50,573 nucleotides of DNA from Planctomycetia bacterium. GTDB taxonomy: Bacteria > Planctomycetota > Planctomycetia > Pirellulales > Thermoguttaceae. Position numbers and translations under genes: made by a program. The stretch covers positions 1 through 50,573 of the forward strand of contig JAUNBK010000019.1 of NCBI GenBank assembly GCA_030527105.1, read 5' to 3'. The notes below the pieces were generated by a model. That model had not been told where the DNA came from. It made no database searches and saw nothing but the letters and a program-made list of their open reading frames with translations. This document shows, piece after piece, positions 18,275-25,619 of this stretch (position 1 is the stretch's first letter; each line of letters starts with the position of its first letter).

Positions 18275-21268
18275 ATGCTGCATTCTTCCCCCCCCTTGCG
18301 ATTTTATGGCATCCGAAAAGCTGAGAGAAACGAACGCAGCGCCGCGCACGAAATGGCGCACTCTTTCTCGCGCACTCTTTCTTGCACCCTCTTTCTTGTG
18401 GCAATTTTTTCCTTGGGATTTTCTCTTCAAGGGCACGCGCTTGCCGAGACCTCGGATGTTGAGTCTCCCGCAAAAATCCCCGCTCAAGATTTGGTCGAGA
18501 AAGAAGCTCTGAACGCCGTTGCGAAAGAGTGCATCGAAAATCCCGCACAGGCGCGCGAAATCCTCCAGCGCATTTTGGATGAGAAAAATCCCTTGAGCGA
18601 TTCTGCCGTCGCGGAGATTATTTGGACTATTTTCAAAGAGAAAAAATGGACTGACGAGTTGTGCGAAATGGCGGCGCAGCTCCTCGAAAGTCGCGACGTT
18701 GTCGCCGTGATGTGGGCGGATTGGGCGCTCTCGATTCGGACGGGGTGGGAAAATTCGCAAGAAGTCCCGCCGTGGACGTACGAGCGGGAGTCGAAACCCG
18801 TTTGGTTCGCGAAGTGGCTCGCATTTCCGCAAGAACGCTTCCACGAGTTGGATTATTGGCGCGTCGCGGCGTCTTGGGAGGCTCATCGCACTCTGGGGAG
18901 TTTGAAAGCCTCGGCAAATAAATTTCTCACTCGCGCCGATGGCTTGTATCACGAGATTCTCGCGAACGAATCCGCCTCGCCGGAGCAAAAATCGCGTGCC
19001 CAAGCCGCACGACAAAACGCACTTGAGATTCTCGCGAAAATCGAGCGATCGGAAGATATTTTCGAAGCCCGGCAGCTTTATGTAGATTTTCGTACCGCGA
19101 CACGAGAAATCATACTCGCGAACCCGGCTCTCGATTTTGACGAGATTCTTTTCACAAAGCGGCACTCCGTCCATGGTCTTCGAAATATCACGGGGTCGCA
19201 ATATCCATGGAGCCACAAGCCTGGCGGAGATTTGTGCGTCAAGTCGGGTTTCTCGCCCTCGGCACCCACGCGCCCACTCATTCAGGGTCGGCTCGAGCAG
19301 GGACACGTTCATGGAACCGACCTCCATTGGGACGGCGAGCGAATTGTCTTTGGCTACGCCGAGCAGCCGACGTGGCCTCTTCCGAAACCCACGCACACGA
19401 ACGACGCGCATTGGTTTTTCGACTTGCGGAGCCAAACACCCTCTTTGAATCTCTATGAGATAAAGATCGACGGAAGCGGGCTGCGCCAAATCACGAACCA
19501 TCCTTATTGGGGTGATTTTGAGCCAACATACGCGCCAGACGGGGGGATCGTTTTTGCGTCCGATCGTTCCGCGAGAAGCAGCGAGTGTGGCAATTTTGGT
19601 GCCGATCACACCGTGATAAATCTTTTTCGATGCGACGCGGACGGACAAAATATTCGAATGCTGAGCGATAATAAGGATATCGATCGCTACCCTCGAACGC
19701 TCGCGAATGGTCTCATTGGCTACACGCGGTGGGAGTATCAAGAGCGACATTTCACGGAGGTGCACGCATTTTGGACGATTCGCCCCGACGGAACCTACGC
19801 GGAGGCGGCATACAAGCAGCACTTCAACACACCTTGGGGGTTGCGCGACGTGCGGGATATTCCGAATTCGAACAAATACGTCGCAATTGCAACGGGGCAC
19901 CACACGTTGGCGTATGGGCAGATTGTCATTTTCGACCTTCTTGGCGGACCGAACGACTCGTCGCGAATGTACACTCTCACGCCGCATCTCACGACGGGCG
20001 AGGGTCCCTCCGTTCGTCGTGCCGCGCCGCAGGGTGGGTTGGTCGACAACGTTGGAAGATATTCTGGACCTTTCCCACTCTCCGAGACAACGTTCCTCGC
20101 CTCGTGGTCGGCAATTCTCCCCGCGCACAATGGGAAACTCGGGGGCGACACGCAATTCGCGCTTTATATTGTGGACGCCTATGGGAATCGGGAGCTTATT
20201 CATCGCGACAGAGTCTATTCTTGCGATTTTGGTACACCGATCAGGAAGCGACCTGCGCCGTATCCCGTGGCGGATGGTCGTATGAGTACGGAGAAATTCC
20301 CGCACCCGATTTGCTATATTGAAGACGTGAATAAGGGACTCCCTGCCGAGGAGCAAGGGAAGGTGAAATACATCCGCCTCATGCAGCGAGTGGGCTGGCC
20401 TTTGGACGACCAAATTGGCGCAATGCGTTGGGCACCAGGCAACGCGTGGGAGAGGATTTTTGGTTTTTGGGCGTGGGCGCCTGCGCGTGAAATCGGAACC
20501 GTCCCTGTTGAAGACGACGGATCCGCATGGTTCTACGTCCCCGCTAACATCTCGATTTATTTTCAAGCGCTGGACGAAAATCATTTGGAAATCCGACGGA
20601 TGCGGAGCCACATTAGTCTCGAAAATGGCGAGAGCCGAGGTTGTATAGGCTGCCACGAGACGCGCCCCCAGGTGGTTTCTCCCAAGCCGGGGTCGTTCGC
20701 GAAAGCGTTCAGGCGCGCGCCGTCGTATCCGCAGGAGCCAGCGTGGGGGAGCGAGAATCTCATTGCGTACGAGCCGCTCATTCAGCCGATTCTGGATCGC
20801 CATTGCGTCGAGTGCCACAACGCCGAGAAAGCGGAGGGGAACCTCGTTTTGAGTGGCGAGCGGGACGAGAAAACCGGTATGCTGCGTTCCTACTTGAGTC
20901 TCTTTCCGAAGGGAAAAGACAGCGTCGCGCTGCGACCAAAACGCATGAAAGACGAGACGACGGGCGAACTCAGGGTGGAATACCCCCTCGTTTCGCTCTC
21001 CGACAAGCATAGCGGCGCCTCGATCACGCAAACGAGAGAGTTTGGGTCGAGCCAAAGTCGTTTGATTCGAATCCTTCTCGACGACGATCTGCACGCAAAA
21101 GAGGTGCGATCCAAAATGTCGAATGAGGATTGGATCGCTTTAGTGACGTGGGTGGACGCCAACGCGCCGTACTACGATACGTTTTTCAATCGACGCGACC
21201 CGACGCAAAAGGGACCGGTTCGAAATGTTCGCATGGAGTATCCACTCTCGATACACATGAGAAAATAG
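18275..21268 (+). CDS. HzsA-related secreted protein 1 (PD40 propeller with c-type haem motifs)
   Basis: A 997-residue exported protein. ATG 18275 follows GAGGAGAG; the hydrophobic signal segment lies at about residues 33-58 (TLFLVAIFSLGFSLQG). A helical N-terminal region precedes a TolB/WD40-like PD40 propeller (about 400-640) with repeats such as GDFEPTYAPDGGIVFASDR and NLFRCDADGQNI. Two CxxCH haem-attachment motifs follow: CIGCH at 790-794 and CVECH at 844-848. This order is that of proteins annotated HzsA-related, which share the alpha-subunit fold of anammox hydrazine synthase. No HzsB/HzsC partners are nearby, so hydrazine synthesis is not implied. A paralogue lies at the other end of the window. 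Redox role and partner are unknown. Confidence 0.8.
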   Translation: MLHSSPPLRFYGIRKAERNERSAAHEMAHSFSRTLSCTLFLVAIFSLGFSLQGHALAETSDVESPAKIPAQDLVEKEALNAVAKECIENPAQAREILQRILDEKNPLSDSAVAEIIWTIFKEKKWTDELCEMAAQLLESRDVVAVMWADWALSIRTGWENSQEVPPWTYERESKPVWFAKWLAFPQERFHELDYWRVAASWEAHRTLGSLKASANKFLTRADGLYHEILANESASPEQKSRAQAARQNALEILAKIERSEDIFEARQLYVDFRTATREIILANPALDFDEILFTKRHSVHGLRNITGSQYPWSHKPGGDLCVKSGFSPSAPTRPLIQGRLEQGHVHGTDLHWDGERIVFGYAEQPTWPLPKPTHTNDAHWFFDLRSQTPSLNLYEIKIDGSGLRQITNHPYWGDFEPTYAPDGGIVFASDRSARSSECGNFGADHTVINLFRCDADGQNIRMLSDNKDIDRYPRTLANGLIGYTRWEYQERHFTEVHAFWTIRPDGTYAEAAYKQHFNTPWGLRDVRDIPNSNKYVAIATGHHTLAYGQIVIFDLLGGPNDSSRMYTLTPHLTTGEGPSVRRAAPQGGLVDNVGRYSGPFPLSETTFLASWSAILPAHNGKLGGDTQFALYIVDAYGNRELIHRDRVYSCDFGTPIRKRPAPYPVADGRMSTEKFPHPICYIEDVNKGLPAEEQGKVKYIRLMQRVGWPLDDQIGAMRWAPGNAWERIFGFWAWAPAREIGTVPVEDDGSAWFYVPANISIYFQALDENHLEIRRMRSHISLENGESRGCIGCHETRPQVVSPKPGSFAKAFRRAPSYPQEPAWGSENLIAYEPLIQPILDRHCVECHNAEKAEGNLVLSGERDEKTGMLRSYLSLFPKGKDSVALRPKRMKDETTGELRVEYPLVSLSDKHSGASITQTREFGSSQSRLIRILLDDDLHAKEVRSKMSNEDWIALVTWVDANAPYYDTFFNRRDPTQKGPVRNVRMEYPLSIHMRK

Positions 21269-21275
21269 TTTTTTG

Positions 21276-21293
21276 TGCGCAATATTTTGCGCA
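21276..21293 (+). terminator. possible terminator hairpin
   Basis: TGCGCAA-TATT-TTGCGCA forms a 7-bp stem just after the HzsA-related stop codon. No T-run follows, so it could instead attenuate read-through to the next gene, 27 nt away. Confidence 0.35.
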
Positions 21294-21319
21294 AGATATG
21301 TGAGGTTTGAGGCGAAGAT

Positions 21320-22639
21320 ATGAAAATTGTGCTTTTCGAAGATTCCCGCGTGAGCCAACTTCATCCCGTGACGCTTGGTCGTGCGGCATTTGGTATCACG
21401 TGCGCTACGTTCCGCATTTTGGACATTATGATGCAGATATCGTCCGAAATTTACGCCCTTTGTCGTCCTTATTTGGAGGGAATTTCTCAATACGAGTACC
21501 CTCAGGTGCGGTTTGGCGCGAATGTTTTGAAGGAGGATTTGAAAAGCGTTTCGCCCGACACACCGATTCTTCTCGTGAATGCTCGCGCGGTGCCGAATGC
21601 GAAAATCGTCGATTTCGTTCGTTTGTTGGAGAAGGATGCCGCGCTCAAATACGTTCCATGGCAGGACGACCCGGCAATGATTTATGTCTCGGCAGGCGAG
21701 CTTCTGCGTCGATGGGGAGACGCAGTCGAGGCGGATTTTTCCGAGATGTTCCCTTTTGAGCAACAAGAGTATTTCGCCGAGTCTGCGCCAATCGAACTTT
21801 TTGATTTTCTACACGATATCATCCGCAACAATATCGAATTTTTTCAATCGAATTTAGATTATCGACTCGCGCATTGTGTTCCCTCAAAAACGGGGCGAAA
21901 CGAGAATCCTTGGACGGAAGGTCGGTGGGAGGAAATTCGCGACGGCGTTTTTGTCGCTCCCAATGTTCGGCTGGGGGACTATCTCGTCACGGACACGTCA
22001 AAAGGCGCGATCTTTATCGATGAGGGGGCGTCGATTGGCCCGTTTTGCTATATAAAAGGTCCCGTTTATATCGGACCATATTCAAAAGTGATCGAACACG
22101 CTGCCCTCAAGGATTATGTCGGCTTGGCGCACACGACAAAAGTCGGCGGGGAGGTAGAGGCGTCCACCATCGAACCTTTCACGAACAAGCAGCACCATGG
22201 TTTTCTCGGGCACTCCTACCTTGGAAGTTGGATCAATCTCGGCGCGGGCACGTGCAATAGCGACCTCAAAAACACCTACGGAGCTATTTCGCTCGATACT
22301 CGCGAGGGGCGCATCGCAACCTCCATGCAATTTCATGGGTGCGTTGTGGGCGACTACGCAAAAACAGCCATCAATACGAGTATTTTCACGGGCAAAATCA
22401 TCGGCAGCTGCAGCATGGTTTATGGTTTCGTGACTCGAAATGTGCCTTGCTTCACGAATTATGCGCGGTCGTTTGGGCAATGTACCGAGTTGCCGGTCGA
22501 AGTGATGATCAGCACGCAACAGAGAATGTTCGCACGGCGTAACGTCCAACAAGAGCGCGTCCACGTTGAACTTCTCCAAAAGATGTTTGAATTGTCCGTT
22601 TCAGAGCGACAAATGGAGACGGAGCCGCTGTCGCTTTGA
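21320..22639 (+). CDS. GlmU-family putative sugar nucleotidyltransferase with left-handed beta-helix
   Basis: A 439-residue protein. The N-terminal half resembles a divergent nucleotidyltransferase (MKIVLFEDSRVSQLHPVTLGRAA..., a shape common in planctomycete and Bacteroidetes homologues). Residues about 230-390 form a left-handed beta-helix of hexapeptide repeats: VRLGDYLV, ASIGPFCYIKGPVYIGPYSKV, then NKQHHGFLGHSYLGSWINLGAGT with the conserved NLGAGT turn seen in GlmU-type acyl/uridyl transferases. It probably makes a nucleotide-activated sugar for the envelope. The exact substrate is not determinable. The start has GAGG 8 nt upstream. Confidence 0.8.
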   Translation: MKIVLFEDSRVSQLHPVTLGRAAFGITCATFRILDIMMQISSEIYALCRPYLEGISQYEYPQVRFGANVLKEDLKSVSPDTPILLVNARAVPNAKIVDFVRLLEKDAALKYVPWQDDPAMIYVSAGELLRRWGDAVEADFSEMFPFEQQEYFAESAPIELFDFLHDIIRNNIEFFQSNLDYRLAHCVPSKTGRNENPWTEGRWEEIRDGVFVAPNVRLGDYLVTDTSKGAIFIDEGASIGPFCYIKGPVYIGPYSKVIEHAALKDYVGLAHTTKVGGEVEASTIEPFTNKQHHGFLGHSYLGSWINLGAGTCNSDLKNTYGAISLDTREGRIATSMQFHGCVVGDYAKTAINTSIFTGKIIGSCSMVYGFVTRNVPCFTNYARSFGQCTELPVEVMISTQQRMFARRNVQQERVHVELLQKMFELSVSERQMETEPLSL

Positions 22640-22706
22640 ATTCCTGAGAGAAATCTCAACGCGATGAGACGTTTGGCGATCGAAGCCAATCATCTCACCG
22701 CGTATT

Positions 22707-22816
22707 TTATAATACTTCGCGTTGAAATTTCCCGTTTCCGTCCGCCGTTGGAAGCTCTCGCACCACGGCTCGCAAAACGTTACGCAGGATGGGAATTTTT
22801 AAGAACGATGAGTATA
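22707..22816 (+). repeat. interspersed palindromic repeat, copy 3
   Basis: TTATAATACTTCGCG left arm, central CCGCCGTTGGAAGC..CACCACGGC and core GGCTCGCAAAACGTT are present; the right arm ends in GATGAGTATA. Its right end is 6 nt from the stop codon of the glnB remnant on the opposite strand. Confidence 0.85.
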
Positions 22817-22821
22817 TCCCA

Positions 22822-23037
22822 CTATCCAATTGCGTCGCCACCCGTTTCGCCCGTGCGGATACGGCTGCATTGAGGCAAATCCAGTACCATTATTTTCCCG
22901 TCGCCGATATGCCCCGTGCGAGCGCTGGCGATAATCGCGTCGATCGTTGTTTGGAGAAAATTGTCGTTGATGGCAATCTCTAAACGCACCTTTTTGAGCA
23001 GATTAATCTCCGTGACAGCGCCTGCCGCTGCCCACAA
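22822..23037 (-). pseudogene. glnB/P-II nitrogen regulator, C-terminal remnant
   Basis: The frame encodes about 71 residues. The last 55 or so match the C-terminal half of [23 protein letters not shown], then the B-loop [16 protein letters not shown] and the terminal [12 protein letters not shown]. The usual N-terminal half (MKxIEAIIKPFK through the T-loop with Y51) is absent, and sequence upstream runs into unrelated bases and the asnA stop. There is no ribosome binding site and only a TTG could start it. P-II binds 2-oxoglutarate and ATP and controls nitrogen metabolism; without the T-loop this piece cannot. Its position between asnA and repeat copy 3 suggests deletion or rearrangement here. 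Confidence 0.75.
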
Positions 23038-23080
23038 AAAGAGGCAGCGAGCGAATGAGTATCCGCGCGAACGGGGAAAA

Positions 23081-24106
23081 TTACAACAGCGTTACACCAG
23101 CCTTCTCGCACGCTTCGCGCACACCATCAGGCCAAATTCCGCAAGCGACCTCGCCAATATGCGCACAATGGAGCATATACATACAAAGTCGAGATTGTCC
23201 GATTCCACCACCCATAGTTTGCGGCAAGGCACCCTCGAGCAACATTTTGTGGAAGGGCAACTCTGCGCGCTCCTCACACTGACGGATCTTCAACTGACGC
23301 CGAAGCGCCTCGGCATCGACGCGAATTCCCATGGACGAAAGCTCGAACGCGCTCTCAAGAACGGGGTTCCACACCAAAATGTCGCCGTTGAGTCCAATCC
23401 CACCATCCGGTCGCGGGGTCGTCCAGTCGTCATAATCGGGAGCGCGCCCGTCGTGAATCGTCCCGTCGGGCAGCTCGCCACCAATCCCGATCACGAACAC
23501 GGCACCAAATTTTTTGCACACCTCCGTCTCGCGCTCCTTCGGCGTCTTGTCGGGATACGCTTCGTACAACTCTTTCGACGTCACGAACGTGATATCTTTG
23601 GGCAAAATGGGCGTGAGCGCGGGATGCTGCGACGCAACGAACTGCTCCGTCTCGACGAGGCATGCATAAATTTTGCGCACCGTCTCTTTGAGCGTCTCGA
23701 CGTTCCGCTCCTCGGGCGAAATCACCTTACACCAGTCCCACTGATCGACATAGAAAGAGTGAATCTCGTCCAAAGTCTCATCAGGACGAATCGCGTTCAT
23801 GTCGGTATAAAGCCCCTCGCCCGGTTGGAACCCATAGCGTTTGAGGGCGTAACGCTTCCATTTTGCGAGCGACTGGACGACCTCGACGTTGCAATCTGCG
23901 CCCGAGACGCGAAAGGAAACCGGCTTCTCCACGCCGTTGAGGTCGTCGTTAAGCCCGGTTCCACTTTGCACGAAAAACGGCGCCGTCACGCGCTGAAGTC
24001 CAAGATTTTTAGAGAGCTGATCCTCGAAATGATCTTTCACCTGCTTGATCGCAAGCTCAACATCTCGAATACCCAAAAGCGGTACGTATCCTGCTCGAAT
24101 TGTCAT
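23081..24106 (-). CDS. asnA: aspartate-ammonia ligase (asparagine synthetase A)
   Basis: A 341-residue enzyme of the expected length. It makes asparagine from aspartate, ammonia and ATP in the cytosol. Class II synthetase-like features visible are [21 protein letters not shown] near the N-terminus, [24 protein letters not shown] and the C-terminal arginine motif [14 protein letters not shown]. The start is supported by AGGGAGACTTAATC before ATG. Read on the minus strand it is followed by the glnB remnant. A long plus-strand reading frame overlapping it is a shadow. AsnA uses free ammonia, consistent with an ammonia-rich habitat (inference). Confidence 0.95.
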   Translation of the reverse strand: MTIRAGYVPLLGIRDVELAIKQVKDHFEDQLSKNLGLQRVTAPFFVQSGTGLNDDLNGVEKPVSFRVSGADCNVEVVQSLAKWKRYALKRYGFQPGEGLYTDMNAIRPDETLDEIHSFYVDQWDWCKVISPEERNVETLKETVRKIYACLVETEQFVASQHPALTPILPKDITFVTSKELYEAYPDKTPKERETEVCKKFGAVFVIGIGGELPDGTIHDGRAPDYDDWTTPRPDGGIGLNGDILVWNPVLESAFELSSMGIRVDAEALRRQLKIRQCEERAELPFHKMLLEGALPQTMGGGIGQSRLCMYMLHCAHIGEVACGIWPDGVREACEKAGVTLL

Positions 24107-24367
24107 GATTAAGTCTCCCTTATCGTGAATGTGTTACAACAATGAATCTATTGATACTCGTGGAAACGAACGTATATTCGGGAAAAAACTAGTTTCCCAC
24201 GTACATATTCCCATACGGACGACTGGTCGTTGGACGAATCCGGACGAACTCGGACATCGAAATCTCGTCGTTTCGAATTCCGAACATCTCGGAATATTTT
24301 TTCAAAAGAGGCGCAATCACCCTCTCGTCTTCAGGTGAGATTGGCTCCTTGCTCATGGCAAACGCGA

Positions 24368-24417
24368 TTTTATACTCGTTCTCCTTTAAAATTTCCGTTT
24401 TATGCGACGCTTTGCGA
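24368..24417 (-). repeat. interspersed palindromic repeat, copy 4 (truncated)
   Basis: Only the right half is present (reverse strand: core CGCAAAGCGTCGC..., AAAACGGAAATTTTAAAGGAGAACGAGTATAAAA). It joins directly to the IS5-like relic at TCGCAAAGCG, a sequence that is also transposase coding (F-R-K-A). The 260 bases between this copy and asnA hold no gene I can support. Confidence 0.75.
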
Positions 24418-24700
24418 AAAAACCAAGTCGTCTGCGGATCCGGGATATTTCATCTGTTTCGATTTTCAGAAACTTCTGGAATGGACTTCTGTCAGCAATC
24501 AGATATTCCATCTCCTCGTCAAACAAATGATAGGGCGCTAGCAGCACGGGGATTTTCAACATCATAACCGCGTCGTACGGCGGTCGCCCCCTTGTGGAGA
24601 TTTTTTGCACAAAACCTTCAAATCGCCCCGAAACGACTCCCACGGAATCAACATCGCCAGAAAATCCAATTTGCACCCGATTTTCTCGAGCCTCTCGCCC
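24405..24700 (-). mobile_element. IS5-family transposase relic (N-terminal part, frameshifted)
   Basis: Minus-strand frames together give the start of an IS5-type transposase: FLAMLIPWESFRGDLKVLCKK in one frame, then GRPPYDAVMMLKIPVLL..DEEMEYLIADRSPFQKFL in the next, then IPDPQTTWFFRKA after another frame change. The family pattern is PWxxFR, GR(P/K)PYD-VMMFKILLLQ, LSDEEMEYQ..DRLSFQRFL and IPDxxTxWxFRE. At least two frameshifts are present and everything after the WFFRKA segment is missing, replaced by repeat copy 4. It is not functional. Confidence 0.65.
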
Positions 24701-24744
24701 CTTCGATCCGCTTGAAACAACCACCCTGTGCGCATGGCAAACTC

Positions 24745-24854
24745 CTATACTCATCGTCGTTTAAAATTCCCGTTTTGCACGACGCTTTGCGAGCCGTGGT
24801 GCGCAGCTCCGACGGCGGACGGAACGAGAAATTTCAACGCGAAGTATTATAAAA
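24745..24854 (-). repeat. interspersed palindromic repeat, copy 5
   Basis: A full-length copy in reverse orientation (TATACTCATCGTCGTTTAAAATTCCC ... GCGGACGG ... TTTCAACGCGAAGTATTATAAAA split over the arms). With copy 4 it brackets the IS5-like relic in the same orientation. Confidence 0.85.
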
Positions 24855-25037
24855 TCGCGATCACAAACCTTTTGTCAATGCCTTAATGGTATTAAAATAC
24901 TGTTATTTTGCAAGGAGTACCCACAGAAAAAATGAAAAAATAGAGGGGAAATTTTTCTCAGTTCCTCTTGACAACGCGATTTTGGCAAGGTGCGGTGGGA
25001 CTGAGGTGAGAGCTTCTATGAACGAGGTTGGGGGAAG

Positions 25038-25147
25038 TTATAATACTTCGCGTTGAAATTTCCGGTGCCGTCCGCCGTTGGAGCTACGCACCACGGCTCG
25101 CAAAGCGTCGCGTAAAACGGGAATTTTAAAGGAGAACGAGTATAAAA
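25038..25147 (+). repeat. interspersed palindromic repeat, copy 6
   Basis: A near-consensus full-length copy with TTATAATACTTCGCG left end, CCGCCGTTGG..ACCACGGC centre, core CTCGCAAAGCGTCGC and right end AACGAGTATAAAA. It lies 48 nt from the C-terminal fragment of the IS630-like relic. Confidence 0.88.
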
Positions 25148-25194
25148 AGTCGGAAAAATCAGAAAAGTATTATAGAGTTCTTTATTTCTCGAAA

Positions 25195-25479
25195 AATCGT
25201 CACAATCGCTCAATCGGATTGAGATTCGGAGAATGTACCGGCAACCTTTTTTGTACTGAAGTCAGACACGCTACCCCCACGCTAAAGCCGATGTTTTAGG
25301 GCGTCAAAGCGACCCGATTTGCTCGTTTGAAAATGGCTGCGGATAGTTTTCTTTTCTATCATCAGAACCTCCGCCACGTCGCTGGCGCCCCAGCCACTTG
25401 CGAGCAGAAAAACGGCGTTGATTTTGTCCGCCAACCATTTTTCCTTCGTTTTTTTGTGCACGTGGCGCAATTCGTTCAA
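25195..25479 (-). mobile_element. IS630-family transposase relic (both ends, middle deleted)
   Basis: The minus strand first encodes an N-terminal helix-turn-helix segment typical of IS630 transposases: KWLADKINAVFLLASGWGAS, DVAEVLMIEKKTIRSHF (ATG near 25479, stop 25282). Only about 20 bp later another frame gives LPVHSPNLNPIERL-stop-RFFEK, the C-terminal DDE signature (LPPYSPxLNPIERLWxxFK) with the tryptophan codon changed to TGA. The catalytic middle, normally over 200 residues, is missing. It marks the left side of the CRISPR-Cas island. Confidence 0.7.
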
Positions 25480-25518
25480 ATTTTCTTCTGATAATCAATA
25501 ATTCCCCATCTCCCAGCC

Positions 25519-25547
25519 TTGACACCCTTCTCGCGGTGTGGTACACT
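25519..25547 (+). promoter_or_regulatory. promoter of the CRISPR-Cas operon
   Basis: A consensus -35 TTGACA (25519-25524), a 17-bp spacer ending TGTGG and TACACT (25542-25547). It reads into the accessory gene and probably the whole cas operon. No other convincing + strand promoter exists between the IS630 relic and the first gene. Confidence 0.75.
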
Positions 25548-25560
25548 GATCTTATCGTCC

Positions 25561-25579
25561 AAAAGTCGACGTGACTTTT
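25561..25579 (+). promoter_or_regulatory. inverted repeat in the 5' leader of the cas operon
   Basis: AAAAGTC-GACGT-GACTTTT is a perfect 7-bp inverted repeat about 14 nt downstream of the -10 box. It could be an operator or a leader hairpin. The sequence alone cannot distinguish them. Confidence 0.4.
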
Positions 25580-25619
25580 GCGGGAATTTTATGGGAAGAA
25601 GTATATAAGAGACCCAAAC

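Noticed and set aside
18164..21094. A 976-codon open frame opposite HzsA-related protein 1
   Set aside because: It is a composition-driven shadow: rich in Arg and His, no motifs, while the + strand has a signal peptide, a propeller and haem motifs.
18275..21268. True hydrazine synthase alpha subunit, implying anammox
   Set aside because: No HzsB, HzsC or hydrazine dehydrogenase genes are nearby, and two dispersed paralogues suggest another role.
22916..24112. A 398-codon plus-strand frame opposite asnA
   Set aside because: AsnA motifs cover the minus strand throughout; the plus frame has none.
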